From contig CAWASE010000015.1 in NCBI GenBank assembly GCA_963784675.1, positions 1 through 64,000 of the forward strand: a stretch of 64,000 nt of DNA, read 5' to 3'. Shown here one piece after another: positions 27,971 through 36,266 of this stretch. The notes under the pieces were generated by a model. That model was given only the letters and a program-made list of their open reading frames with translations. It ran no database searches and was not told the origin of the DNA. How positions within the stretch are numbered: the stretch's first letter is position 1; every line of letters begins with the position of its first letter. The DNA is from SCTD01 sp963784675 (lineage in GTDB: Bacteria; Actinomycetota; Actinomycetes; Mycobacteriales; SCTD01). Position numbers and translations under genes: made by a program.

Positions 27971-29512
27971 TCAGCGGCTCCGACCGCCGCGCGGCAGGTG
28001 GCTGCGGGCCAGCACCGTGCGGGCGGCGTTGCGGCCGCACAACCCGTGCACGCCGCCGCCCGGGTGCGAGGCGGAGCCGCACATGAACAGCCCGCCGACC
28101 GGGAGGGCGTAGGGCGACCAGCCCGCCACCGGACGGAAGACCAGCAGCTGGTCCGGGGCCGCCGAGCCACCACCGACGTCGCCGCCGACCAGGTTCGGGT
28201 CGCGGCGCTGCAGGTCCAGCGGCGTGCGCACGGTCGTCTCGACGATGCGGGCGCGCAGGCCGGGGGCGTGCGCCTCCAGCCGGTCCAGCATCCGCTCGGC
28301 GAAGCGCGGCGCCCAGTCACCGTCCTCGTCGACCGGCCGGGCCGGGCAGTGGCACTCGACCCAGAGCCCGGCGGCGCCGGACGGCACGCGGGTGGCGTCC
28401 GCGCGGTCCTGCTGCCCGAGGATCAGCTGCGGCCGGTCGGGCAGCAGACCGCGTCGCACCTGCGCCTGCGACAGGGCCAGCTCGTCCAGGTCGCCGGTGA
28501 CGTGCACGACGGTGGCGTCGCCCAGGGCCGGGTCCGTCCAGGGCGCCGGCGCGCCGAGGTCGACGTCGAGCCGGAAGTAGCCGCTGGTGTAGCGGTGCCG
28601 CCGCAGGCTGGCGAGCCAGGCCCCCGGCAGGTGCTCCTCGCCCACGAGGTCACGGGCCAGCACGGTCGGCGCGACATCGGCCACCACCGCGCGCCGGGCC
28701 GCGACGCCGGTGCCGTCGGCCGTCACGACGCCGACGGCGCGCCCGCCGCGGACCACCACGCGCGTGACGAGGACCCCGGTGCGCACCACGACGCCGGCGT
28801 CCTTGGCCGCCTCCACCATCGCCGTCGCGAGGGCGGACGCGCCCCCGACCGGCACCGGCATGCCCTTGGTCTGCGCGGCGAGCGCCAGCAGCAGCGCCGG
28901 CGGCGTGGACCCGGCGGCGTCGATGCCGACGTCGGCGTGGGTGGCCCCGCTGACGACCAGCATGCGGCCGGCGTCGGTGGCGAACTGGTGCGCGGCCCAG
29001 GCCTCGACGGGTTCGAGCAGCGTGCGCGCGGTCTGCAACGCCTCGCGCGGGCCTCGGAGCCCGGCGGTGGCCCGCAGCAGCGGCAGCGGCGAGCCGATCG
29101 GACCGAGCATGGCCGCGAACAGGTTCTGGCCCAGCCGGTCCCACCAGGCGGCCAGCTCCAGCCAGGCGGGGGCGTCGACGCCGAGCCGGGCAGCTGTCTG
29201 CTCGGCCGTCGTGCCCATGGCGGCAGCCGGGACGTCGGGGCGCCACGTCGCGGCGACCGGCGTGCCGGTGCGAGCCCACCGCACCCGATGGTCCAGTCCC
29301 AGCTCGGCCAGCACGGGGCTGGTGTGCAGCACCCCGTAGAACGCGCTGCCCCAGTCGTGCACGTACCCGCGGGCGGTGGTGTCGCTGCCGATGGCGCCGC
29401 CGGCGACCGGGCTGCGCTCCAGCACCTCGACGCTCCAGCCGGCCCGCGCGAGCACCGTCGCCGCCACCAGGCCGTTGGGCCCGGACCCGATCACCACCGC
29501 GTCCACAGCCAC
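27971..29512 (-). CDS. FAD-dependent phytoene-desaturase-like oxidoreductase
   Basis: 513 aa, GTG at 29512. An N-terminal FAD-binding fold (VIGSGPNGLVAATVLARAG, then VLERSPVAGG) and a C-terminal FAD contact (GLFMCGSASHPGGGVHGLCG) define the phytoene dehydrogenase/NAD(P)-binding oxidoreductase family (CrtI-like). No carotenoid genes lie nearby, so the substrate cannot be inferred. It is a single gene, divergent from the Uma2 pair. Confidence 0.9.
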   Translation of the reverse strand: MAVDAVVIGSGPNGLVAATVLARAGWSVEVLERSPVAGGAIGSDTTARGYVHDWGSAFYGVLHTSPVLAELGLDHRVRWARTGTPVAATWRPDVPAAAMGTTAEQTAARLGVDAPAWLELAAWWDRLGQNLFAAMLGPIGSPLPLLRATAGLRGPREALQTARTLLEPVEAWAAHQFATDAGRMLVVSGATHADVGIDAAGSTPPALLLALAAQTKGMPVPVGGASALATAMVEAAKDAGVVVRTGVLVTRVVVRGGRAVGVVTADGTGVAARRAVVADVAPTVLARDLVGEEHLPGAWLASLRRHRYTSGYFRLDVDLGAPAPWTDPALGDATVVHVTGDLDELALSQAQVRRGLLPDRPQLILGQQDRADATRVPSGAAGLWVECHCPARPVDEDGDWAPRFAERMLDRLEAHAPGLRARIVETTVRTPLDLQRRDPNLVGGDVGGGSAAPDQLLVFRPVAGWSPYALPVGGLFMCGSASHPGGGVHGLCGRNAARTVLARSHLPRGGRSR

Positions 29513-29549
29513 CCGCGCAGGCTAGCCGCGCGGTCGTATCCTCGGCATC

Positions 29550-30065
29550 ATGAGCACCTTGTTCGTCGCCGCCGAGCCGATCGTCGAGGACTGGCTCGCC
29601 CAGCGTCGCGCCCTCGGCCAGGACGGCCGCGACGAGGTCTGGGCAGGCGTCTACCACGTGGCACCGCACGAGCACAGCCGCAACGGCAGCGTCGCCATGT
29701 CCTTGGTCGTCGCACTGTTCGAACCGGCCCGGCGCGCCGGTCTCACCCCGCTCGGCTCGTTCAACCTGGGGTCCGGACCGCGCGACTTCCGGATCCCGGA
29801 CCTCGGCTGGCGCCGGGGTCCGGCCGACGCCCTCTACGTGCCCGATGCCGCGATGGTCGTCGAGGTGCTCTCCCCCGACGACGAGTCGTGGGCCAAGCTC
29901 GGCTTCTACGCCGCCCATGCCGTCGACGAGGTGTGGATGGTCGACCCGCTGGCCCGTACCGTCCAGATCCTCGTGCTGGACGGTGCCGACTACCGGGAGT
30001 CCGCGGACAGCCGGCTGCTCGGCGTCACGGCCGCCTGGGTCGTGGACCAGGTCGACTGGCCGTGA
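29550..30065 (+). CDS. Uma2-family (DUF820) PD-(D/E)XK-like protein
   Basis: 171 aa, ATG at 29550. Motifs of the Uma2 fold: FRIPDLGWRRG, MVVEVLSPDDESWAKLGFYAAHAVDEVWMVDP with the PD and E-x-x signature of the nuclease-like core. Uma2 proteins are common in cyanobacteria and actinobacteria and have no settled function. The stop overlaps the GTG of a second, degenerate copy (GTGA). Confidence 0.88.
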   Translation: MSTLFVAAEPIVEDWLAQRRALGQDGRDEVWAGVYHVAPHEHSRNGSVAMSLVVALFEPARRAGLTPLGSFNLGSGPRDFRIPDLGWRRGPADALYVPDAAMVVEVLSPDDESWAKLGFYAAHAVDEVWMVDPLARTVQILVLDGADYRESADSRLLGVTAAWVVDQVDWP

Positions 30066-30411
30066 CGACCCTGTTCGTCGGCGCCGATCCGATGCTGGAA
30101 CAGCTGCTGGCGCGTCGAACAGCGCTGGGCTCGACGGGCGCGACGAGGTCTGGGAAGGCGTCTGTCACGTGGCACCGCACGAGCACGGCCGCCACGGCGT
30201 CGTCGCCAGCTGGCTGCAGCATGTCCTGTTCGATCCCGCGCGTGCGGCCGGCCTGACACCCGGCGGCTCGTTCAACCTCGGAGGTCCGGACGACTTCCGC
30301 GTCCCCGACCTGGGCTTCCACCGGGGCACGGGGGACCGGCTGTACTTCGAGACGGCCGCCGTCGTCGAGGTGCTCAGCCCCGGCGACGAGTAGGCGGGCC
30401 AGCTCGGCTCC
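30062..30411 (+). pseudogene. Second Uma2-family copy, frameshifted and truncated
   Basis: The GTG at 30062 (GTGA overlap with the first copy) opens TTLFVGADPMLEQLLARR. Sense then moves to the next frame near 30118-30130 (LDGRDEVWEGVCHVAPHEHG, matching the first copy). It runs to an in-frame TAG at 30391-30393 exactly where the first copy has Ser of SPDDESW; beyond it AGQLGS echoes the first copy's WAKLGF before another stop. So this is a tandem duplicate that has lost its frame and C-terminus. Confidence 0.8.
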
Positions 30412-30644
30412 TAGGCTGTCCCGGGCGTCGAGGACAGGGCCGCTGCTGAACGCCACCGGCGCCAGCAGGGTGATCCTCGTGGGCGGTGCAGCCGTCGCAG
30501 CACGGGGTGATGCAGGCGCTGCCGAGACGGTCCCGGGTGGGGTCGCTGGTGACCGCGACCACGTCAGCCTCACTCGCGCTGCCGACGTGGCTTCAGGCCT
30601 GCCCAGGATGGAGTCGGCGGTGTCGGATTTCCCGCACGCGCCGA
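30412..30644. other. Gene-free spacer
   Basis: About 230 bases between the decayed Uma2 copy and the groEL terminator. No convincing ORF or RNA was seen. Confidence 0.4.
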
Positions 30645-30674
30645 CGGCCCGGCCCCCGCGAGGGGACCGGGCCG
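30645..30674 (-). terminator. Hairpin terminator after groEL
   Basis: CGGCCCGG (30645-30652) pairs with CCGGGCCG (30667-30674). An inner CCCC/GGGG stem with one bulged A and a CGCGA loop extends it. It lies 15 bases past the groEL stop. No T run, as is common in actinobacteria. Confidence 0.65.
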
Positions 30675-30689
30675 CCGGAGCGTTCGTGA

Positions 30690-32309
30690 CTAGTGCGCGT
30701 GCCCGTGCCCACCGTGACCGGCGTCGGCGGGCTCGTCCTCGCGCTTGTCCGCGATGAGCGTCTCGGTCGTCAGCAGCATGCCGGCGATCGAGGCGGCGTT
30801 ACGGACGGCAGAACGAGACACCTTGACCGGGTCGACGATGCCCTGCTTGACGAGGTCGCCGTACTCGCCGGTGGCCGCGTTCAGGCCCTGGCCCTTGCCG
30901 AGCTCGCGGGCGCGGTTCACCGCGACGCGTCCCTCCAGGCCGGCGTTGGTGGCGATCCAGTAGGCCGGCTCGTCGAGCGCCATCCGCACGATGCGGACGC
31001 CCGTCTTCTGGTCGCCCTCCTTGCCGAGGTCGCCGTCCAGGCACGCGGCGGCGTGGATGAGAGCAGCGCCACCACCGGGGACGATGCCCTCCTCGACCGC
31101 TGCCTTGGTCGCCGAGATGGCGTCCTCGAGGCGGTGCTTGCGCTCCTTGAGCTCGGTCTCGGTGTGGGCGCCGACCTTGATGACGCCGATGCCGCCGGAG
31201 AGCTTGGCGAGCCGCTCCTGCAGCTTCTCCTTGTCCCAGTCGGAGTCGCTGTTCTCGATCTCCTGCTTGATCTGCGCGACGCGACCGGCGACCTCCTCGG
31301 CCGAGCCCTTGCCGTCGACGATCGTGGTCAGGTCCTTGGTGACCGTGACGGTACGGGCGTTGCCCAGCACCTCCAGGCCCACCTGGTCGAGCTTGAGACC
31401 GACCTCGGCCGAGACGACCTGCGCGCCGGTGAGCACCGCGATGTCCTGCAGCATGGCCTTGCGACGGTCACCGAAGCCGGGGGCCTTGACGGCCGCGACC
31501 TTGATGGTCTTGCGGATGGCGTTGACGACCAGGGTCGACAGCGCCTCGCCGTCGACGTCCTCGGCGATGATCAGCAGCGGCTTGGTGCTGGCGACGACCT
31601 TCTCCAGCAGCGGCAGCAGCTCGGCCAGCGCACTGATCTTGCCGTTGACGACGAGCACGTGGACGTCCTCGAGGACCGTCTCCATGCGCTCGGGGTCGGT
31701 GACGAAGTAGGGGCTGATGTAGCCCTTGTCGAACTGCATGCCCTCGGTCAGCTCGAGCTCCAGGCCGGTGGTCTGGCTCTCCTCGACGGTGATGACGCCG
31801 TCCTTGCCGACCTTGTCGATCGCGTCGGCGACGAGCTGGCCGACGAGGGCGTCCTGGGCGGAGATGGCGGCGACAGCCGCGACCTCGTCGTGCGTCTGCA
31901 CCTCGGTGGCCGACTCGCGCAGGAACGCGTCGACGGCCTCGACGGCGGCGTCCATGCCCGCCTTGACGCTGATGGGGTCGGCGCCGGCGGCGACCGCGCG
32001 CAGGCCCTGGTGGACCATCGCCTGGCCGAGCACGGTGGCGGTGGTGGTGCCGTCGCCCGCGACGTCGTTGGTCTTGGTGGCGACCTCCTTGGCGAGCTGG
32101 GCGCCCATGTTCTCGTACGGGTTCTCGAGCTCGACCTCGCGGGCGATCGTGACACCGTCGTTGGTGATGGTCGGGCCGCCGTAGGCCTTGGCCAGGACGA
32201 CGTTGCGGCCCTTCGGGCCGAGCGTCACCTTGACGGCGTTGGCGAGGGCGTCGACGCCGCGCTCGAGCGAGCGGCGGGCGTCCTCGGAGAAGCTGAGGGT
32301 CTTGGCCAT
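30690..32309 (-). CDS. groEL1: 60-kDa chaperonin GroEL1 with His-rich tail
   Basis: 539 aa, ATG at 32309. ATP-driven chaperonin ring subunit. Conserved KVTLGPKGRNVVL, DGTTTATVLGQAM and GGGAALIHA are present. The C-terminus is ADAGHGGHGHAH instead of the usual Gly-Gly-Met tail. That His-rich end marks the actinobacterial GroEL1 group, linked in mycobacteria to mycolate/biofilm functions and metal binding. Second gene of the groES operon, behind a 110-base gap holding two hairpins; regulated by the CIRCE element upstream of groES. Confidence 0.97.
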   Translation of the reverse strand: MAKTLSFSEDARRSLERGVDALANAVKVTLGPKGRNVVLAKAYGGPTITNDGVTIAREVELENPYENMGAQLAKEVATKTNDVAGDGTTTATVLGQAMVHQGLRAVAAGADPISVKAGMDAAVEAVDAFLRESATEVQTHDEVAAVAAISAQDALVGQLVADAIDKVGKDGVITVEESQTTGLELELTEGMQFDKGYISPYFVTDPERMETVLEDVHVLVVNGKISALAELLPLLEKVVASTKPLLIIAEDVDGEALSTLVVNAIRKTIKVAAVKAPGFGDRRKAMLQDIAVLTGAQVVSAEVGLKLDQVGLEVLGNARTVTVTKDLTTIVDGKGSAEEVAGRVAQIKQEIENSDSDWDKEKLQERLAKLSGGIGVIKVGAHTETELKERKHRLEDAISATKAAVEEGIVPGGGAALIHAAACLDGDLGKEGDQKTGVRIVRMALDEPAYWIATNAGLEGRVAVNRARELGKGQGLNAATGEYGDLVKQGIVDPVKVSRSAVRNAASIAGMLLTTETLIADKREDEPADAGHGGHGHAH

Positions 32310-32337
32310 GCTGTCCTTCCAGGAACAAGTGAAGTGA

Positions 32338-32372
32338 CGACGCCCCGGCCCCTCGCGGGTACCGGGGCGTCG
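32338..32372 (-). promoter_or_regulatory. Intercistronic hairpin B between groES and groEL
   Basis: An 11-base stem (32338-32348 with 32362-32372, core CGCCCCGG/CCGGGGCG) and a further CCC/GGG pairing in the loop. No T tract. It may slow RNase entry or partly end transcription before groEL. Confidence 0.6.
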
Positions 32373-32387
32373 ACGGAGAACGTGCGG

Positions 32388-32410
32388 GGAGCCGCCGGGA
32401 AGGCGGCTCC
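32388..32410 (-). promoter_or_regulatory. Intercistronic hairpin A between groES and groEL
   Basis: A perfect 9-base stem GGAGCCGCC/GGCGGCTCC with a five-base loop, nine bases after the groES stop. Together with hairpin B it fills the gap, suggesting attenuation or mRNA processing that sets the groES:groEL ratio. Confidence 0.6.
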
Positions 32411-32419
32411 GGGAGGGAC

Positions 32420-32725
32420 CTAGCCCTCGATGACGGCCAGCACGTCGCGGGCGGAGAGCACGAGGTACTCCTCGCCGGCGTACTTGACCTCGGTGCCGCC
32501 GTACTTGCTGTAGAGCACCTTGTCGCCGACGCTGACGTCGAGCGGGACGCGGTTGCCGTCCTCGAAGCGGCCCGGGCCGACAGCCAGGACGACGCCCTCC
32601 TGGGGCTTCTCCTTGGCGGTGTCCGGGATGACGAGGCCGGAGGCGGTGGTGCTCTCGGCGTCGACGGCCTGGACGACGATGCGGTCCTCGAGCGGCTTGA
32701 TGGCGACCTTGGTCATGGTGGTCAC
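32420..32725 (-). CDS. groES: 10-kDa co-chaperonin GroES
   Basis: 101 aa. GTG at 32725 chosen because AGGAGGAGC lies at correct distance and relatives begin MTT; an ATG three codons later is possible. It caps the GroEL ring. Shows KVAIKPLEDRIVVQ, the mobile loop ESTTASGLVIPDTAKEKPQE and YSKYGGTEVKY. First gene of the operon. Confidence 0.97.
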   Translation of the reverse strand: MTTMTKVAIKPLEDRIVVQAVDAESTTASGLVIPDTAKEKPQEGVVLAVGPGRFEDGNRVPLDVSVGDKVLYSKYGGTEVKYAGEEYLVLSARDVLAVIEG

Positions 32726-32810
32726 TGCTCCTCCTGTGATGGATCTGGTGTGAAGACGGGGCGCGGGCCGGGCATCCTGCCGTCGCGGGGGTCAGGGGCC
32801 TGGCTGCTGG

Positions 32811-32837
32811 TTGGCACTCTAGACCGACGAGTGCCAG
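32811..32837 (-). promoter_or_regulatory. CIRCE operator (HrcA binding site) upstream of groES
   Basis: TTGGCACTC, nine-base spacer, GAGTGCCAG: the arrangement of the CIRCE inverted repeat (TTAGCACTC-N9-GAGTGCTAA) with one change in each arm. It lies about 86 bases upstream of groES. HrcA bound here would repress groES-groEL1 until heat shock. hrcA itself is not in the window. Confidence 0.92.
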
Positions 32838-33113
32838 CGATACAAGCCGGTGCCGTGAGACGCGTCACGCGGGTCCACCCGCTCGGGAATGGTGGGCCGT
32901 ACGGCTGCCGGATCCCGGAGCGGCACCCGGCCCTCCCGCGAAGAGGGTCTCGGCGGGGCCAGCTCGCAGCGTTCCCAGGTCGACTCATCGAGGACTCCTA
33001 CCTCGACGGGGGCCGCACCGGCAGCGCAGGTCGGAGTGCATCGCACCGCTGACGCGACGGGCATCCAGGCGTTCCCGCGCGACCTCACCAGCGTCCTCCG
33101 TTTCTGTCGGAGG
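32838..33113. other. Intergenic region between groES operon and DUF222 gene
   Basis: About 275 bases. It must contain the heat-shock promoter reading left and the promoter for the DUF222 gene reading right. TTGTAT just upstream of CIRCE on the minus strand could be a -10 for groES. No convincing small gene. Confidence 0.3.
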
Positions 33114-33129
33114 TCGAACGTATGTTCGT
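33114..33129 (+). promoter_or_regulatory. LexA SOS box abutting the DUF222/HNH start codon
   Basis: TCGAACGTATGTTCGT matches the actinobacterial SOS box TCGAAC-N4-GTTCGA at eleven of twelve fixed positions. It ends three bases before the ATG at 33133, so LexA bound here would block both transcription and ribosome access. 13E12-family genes of M. tuberculosis are known LexA targets. Confidence 0.82.
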
Positions 33130-33132
33130 CCC

Positions 33133-34545
33133 ATGGCAGACAGACTGTTCTACGAGCCCTGCACCCGCCGGGTCGCGGCGGTGCGCGTTGCCGCCCAGCT
33201 GGCCGGCGCGGCCTTCGTCGCCGAGCAGCGGGCGATGACGGCGCTGTTCTGGACGACGCCCGACACCGAGCGCGAGTTCGTGGCTGAGGAGCTCGGGTGC
33301 GTGCTGCACCTGTCGCCGGTCTCGGCCGGCCGTCGCCTCGCCGCTGCGCTGGCGTTCATGGACCTGCCTGCGCTGGTGACGGCGGTCGAGTCCGGCCGGG
33401 TCGGCGTCAGCACCGCCCTGGCCCTGGTCGAGGAGGTCAGCGGCCTGTCGGCCTGGCGAGCGGGACGTGTCCTCGTCCGGGTGCTGGCCGAGCCCGACGA
33501 CGCCTTCGGCCGGCTCGCCCTCACGCCCGGGCAGGCGCGGCTGACGGCGAAACGGGCGGTGCTGCTCGACGACCCGTCCGCCACCCGCCGTCGGCACGAG
33601 GCGGCCAAGCGCACCGCCGGCGTGTCCGGCCGGCCGGGGCGCGACGGCATGGGTCGTCTGGTCATCGACTGCACCGCCACCGACCTCGCGACCGCTCTGG
33701 TCGCCGTTCGCGGCCGGGCCGGCGTCATGCGCTTCGCGCCCGTCGCCGATGGGGAAGGGGGCCTGCGCGAGCCCACCCAGGGGGAGAAGGACGTCGCGGC
33801 CTGCCTGCACGCGCTCGGCTGCGACCGGGTGAGTGTCCAGGCGGTGCTGGAGTGCCCGGTCGAACGCGCCGTCGACCTCGTGGCGACCGCCGGCGCACCG
33901 GTGTGGACCGTCGACGTGCGGATGCCCGTCGCCGTCGCCCTGGGTCTGTCCGACCATCCCGGTGTCCTGGCCGGCTACGGCCCCCTCAGCGCCGACCAGG
34001 CCCGGGCGCTGCTGCCGCAGGCCGACCTCGTCCGCGCCTGCGTCGACAGCGAGACGGGCGAGGTGCTGGCGGTCGACCCGCCCGTCCGGGCTCGGACCTG
34101 GCAGGCCGCCGACGAGGACCGGTCGAGGGCGCTGCGGCAGCGCCTGCTGGCGATGGCCACGGCCAGCAGCAGCCTGCCGGTCCTGACGTGCGACGGCTAC
34201 GTCCCCTCGCAGGCCCTGGGTCGGCTCGTCGACCTGCGCGACGTCACCAGCACCTTCCCCGGCGATCTCCGGCCGGCCCGCCGCACCGACCGCGACCACC
34301 GACTGCCGTACCCGCTCGGCCCGACCAGCGCGGAGAACCTGCAGAACCTCAGCCGCCACCCCCACCGCGCCAAGACCCTCGGCGTCTGGCGCTCCGAGGT
34401 CCAACCCGACGGCACGATCCGTTGGACGACGCGGACCGGGAACACCTACCTGCGGCGACCCGTCCGCACCGCGCCGCCACCGATCGCCGTCGGTCAGACC
34501 CTGCCGCCGCTGATCCAGGCCGACGGCAGCGATTCGAAGCCGTAG
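33133..34545 (+). CDS. DUF222/HNH (13E12-family) protein with degenerate nuclease motif
   Basis: 470 aa, ATG at 33133. N-terminal DUF222 helical domain (about 1-330) and a C-terminal HNH region with RTDRDHRLPYPLGPTSAENL and RAKT. The usual zinc cysteines of the CRFPGC and LCRRHH elements are replaced (TFPGDL, LSRHPH), so metal binding and DNA cleavage are uncertain. The family lies in REP13E12 elements of mycobacteria and is multi-copy in many actinobacteria; function unknown. Probably DNA-damage induced through the SOS box at its start. Confidence 0.88.
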   Translation: MADRLFYEPCTRRVAAVRVAAQLAGAAFVAEQRAMTALFWTTPDTEREFVAEELGCVLHLSPVSAGRRLAAALAFMDLPALVTAVESGRVGVSTALALVEEVSGLSAWRAGRVLVRVLAEPDDAFGRLALTPGQARLTAKRAVLLDDPSATRRRHEAAKRTAGVSGRPGRDGMGRLVIDCTATDLATALVAVRGRAGVMRFAPVADGEGGLREPTQGEKDVAACLHALGCDRVSVQAVLECPVERAVDLVATAGAPVWTVDVRMPVAVALGLSDHPGVLAGYGPLSADQARALLPQADLVRACVDSETGEVLAVDPPVRARTWQAADEDRSRALRQRLLAMATASSSLPVLTCDGYVPSQALGRLVDLRDVTSTFPGDLRPARRTDRDHRLPYPLGPTSAENLQNLSRHPHRAKTLGVWRSEVQPDGTIRWTTRTGNTYLRRPVRTAPPPIAVGQTLPPLIQADGSDSKP

Positions 34546-34726
34546 CGGGACCTCGCACCGTTCGTCGTGGTGCTGCCGCGCTGAAAGCTGTACGTCCTTC
34601 CACCCGACGCTCACCACGATGCTCCGATCCAGCACGGCGACCTGCCTCAGCGACGCGACGGGGCCGACGACGCCTGGGTTCGAGGGCCGTGGCCCGTGCC
34701 AGTACCAGCACGCGGTGCCGTGACGG

Positions 34727-35758
34727 TCACGCGCAGACGACCTCGCGCACGTCCATGCCGCTGTCGGCCGGCAGGTCCAGCGGGCTACCCATCACGCCCG
34801 CCGCGACCAGCCGGGCGCCCAGCGCGGCGACCATCGCGCCGTTGTCGGTGCACAGTCCCGGACGGGGCACGCGCAGCTCGACACCGCTGCGGTCGCAGCG
34901 CTCCTGGGCGAGCGCACGCAGCCGGGAGTTCGCCGCCACGCCGCCACCGATCAACAGGGTGCCGATCCCCTCCGCGGTGCAGGCCCGCACGGCCTTGGCG
35001 GTCAGCACGTCGACGACCGCCTCCTGGAACGACGCGCAGACGTCGGCCACCGGCACCGGCTCACCCGCAGCCTGCCTGGCCTCGACCCAGCGGGCCACCG
35101 CCGTCTTCAACCCCGAGAACGACACGTCGAAGGACTGCTCGCGCAGCATCGAGCGGGGAAAAGCGATGGCGTCGCGGTCGCCGTCGCGGGCCGCGCGGTC
35201 GACCAGGGGCCCGCCAGGGAAGCCCAGGCCGAGCAGCCGCGCCACCTTGTCGAAGGCCTCCCCCGCGGCGTCGTCGACGGTGGCGCCCAGCGGGCTCATC
35301 GTCTGCGTGACGTCGTCGACGCGCAGCAGGCTCGAGTGCCCACCGGAGACCAGCAGCGCGATCGCGGGCTCCGGCAGCGGACCGTGCTCCAGCACGTCGA
35401 CGGCGACGTGGGCAGCGAGGTGGTTGACGCCGTAGAGCGGAACCCCCAGCGCGAGCGCGTAGGCCTTGGCCGCAGCGACCCCCACCAGCAGCGCGCCGGC
35501 GAGGCCGGGCCCGGCGGTGACCGCGACGGCGTCCAGGTCGGTCAGCGCGACGCCGGCGGTCTCCAGCGCGCGGTGCACCGTCGGGACCATCGCCTCCAGG
35601 TGCGCGCGGCTGGCCACCTCCGGCACGACGCCACCGAAGCGGGCGTGCTCCTCGACGCTGCTGGCCACCGCGTCGGCGAGCAGCGTGACGCCGCGGACGA
35701 TGCCGACACCGGTCTCGTCGCAGGAGGTCTCGATCCCCAGGACCAGCGGCTCGCTCAC
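34727..35758 (-). CDS. tsaD: tRNA N6-adenosine threonylcarbamoyltransferase
   Basis: 343 aa from the GTG at 35758; longer in-frame sequence upstream is not family-like. Transfers threonylcarbamoyl to A37 of ANN-decoding tRNAs with TsaB and TsaE. ASKHA fold: GIETSCDETGVGIV, metal-binding NHLAAHVAV, LLVSGGHSSLL and IGGGVAANSRLR are all present. Length normal. Follows rimI on the minus strand. Confidence 0.97.
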   Translation of the reverse strand: MSEPLVLGIETSCDETGVGIVRGVTLLADAVASSVEEHARFGGVVPEVASRAHLEAMVPTVHRALETAGVALTDLDAVAVTAGPGLAGALLVGVAAAKAYALALGVPLYGVNHLAAHVAVDVLEHGPLPEPAIALLVSGGHSSLLRVDDVTQTMSPLGATVDDAAGEAFDKVARLLGLGFPGGPLVDRAARDGDRDAIAFPRSMLREQSFDVSFSGLKTAVARWVEARQAAGEPVPVADVCASFQEAVVDVLTAKAVRACTAEGIGTLLIGGGVAANSRLRALAQERCDRSGVELRVPRPGLCTDNGAMVAALGARLVAAGVMGSPLDLPADSGMDVREVVCA

Positions 35759-35822
35759 AGCCGGCAGCCTACGGAGCCGGACCTCCCTCGCGCCCGGACC
35801 CCTTCGCGGGCCGCGCCGCCGG

Positions 35823-36266
35823 CTACCCCCGCCGGGTGAGCACCAGCGCGTCCAGCCCCGGCCCGTAGTAGCCGCGCCGGACGCCGCTGCGGATGAACCC
35901 GTGCCGCGTGTACAGCCGCTGCGCCGGTGCGTTGTCGGCTCGCACCTCCAGGCTGACGGCCCGCTGTCCACGCCGCGCAGCCTCGGCCAGCAGGGCGCTG
36001 AGCAGCTGCGCGCCGACGCCGCGCCCCTGCACCGACGGCGCCACCGCCATCGTCTGGACGAAAGCCTCGTCCGGGTAGTCGCAGAGCCCTGCGTAGCCCA
36101 CGAGCACGCCGGCGTCGACGGCGACAAGGAAGTGCCGGGTGTCGGGCTGGCCGAGCTCGGACCAGAACATGCCCTCGGTCCAGCACTCCGGCGAGAACAG
36201 CGCCTGCTCGAGCGGCATCAGCTCGGCGACGTGCCACCACCGCATCCGCTCCAACGTGACGCTCAC
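35823..36266 (-). CDS. rimI: Ribosomal-protein-alanine N-acetyltransferase RimI
   Basis: 147 aa. The GTG at 36266 overlaps the stop of the hypothetical gene upstream (GTGA). GNAT fold with the acetyl-CoA loop VQGRGVGAQLL and ADNAPAQRLYTRHGF. Acetylates the N-terminus of S18 in E. coli; actinobacterial RimI has broader targets. Between tsaD and tsaB as in other actinobacteria, apart from the inserted gene. Confidence 0.93.
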   Translation of the reverse strand: MSVTLERMRWWHVAELMPLEQALFSPECWTEGMFWSELGQPDTRHFLVAVDAGVLVGYAGLCDYPDEAFVQTMAVAPSVQGRGVGAQLLSALLAEAARRGQRAVSLEVRADNAPAQRLYTRHGFIRSGVRRGYYGPGLDALVLTRRG

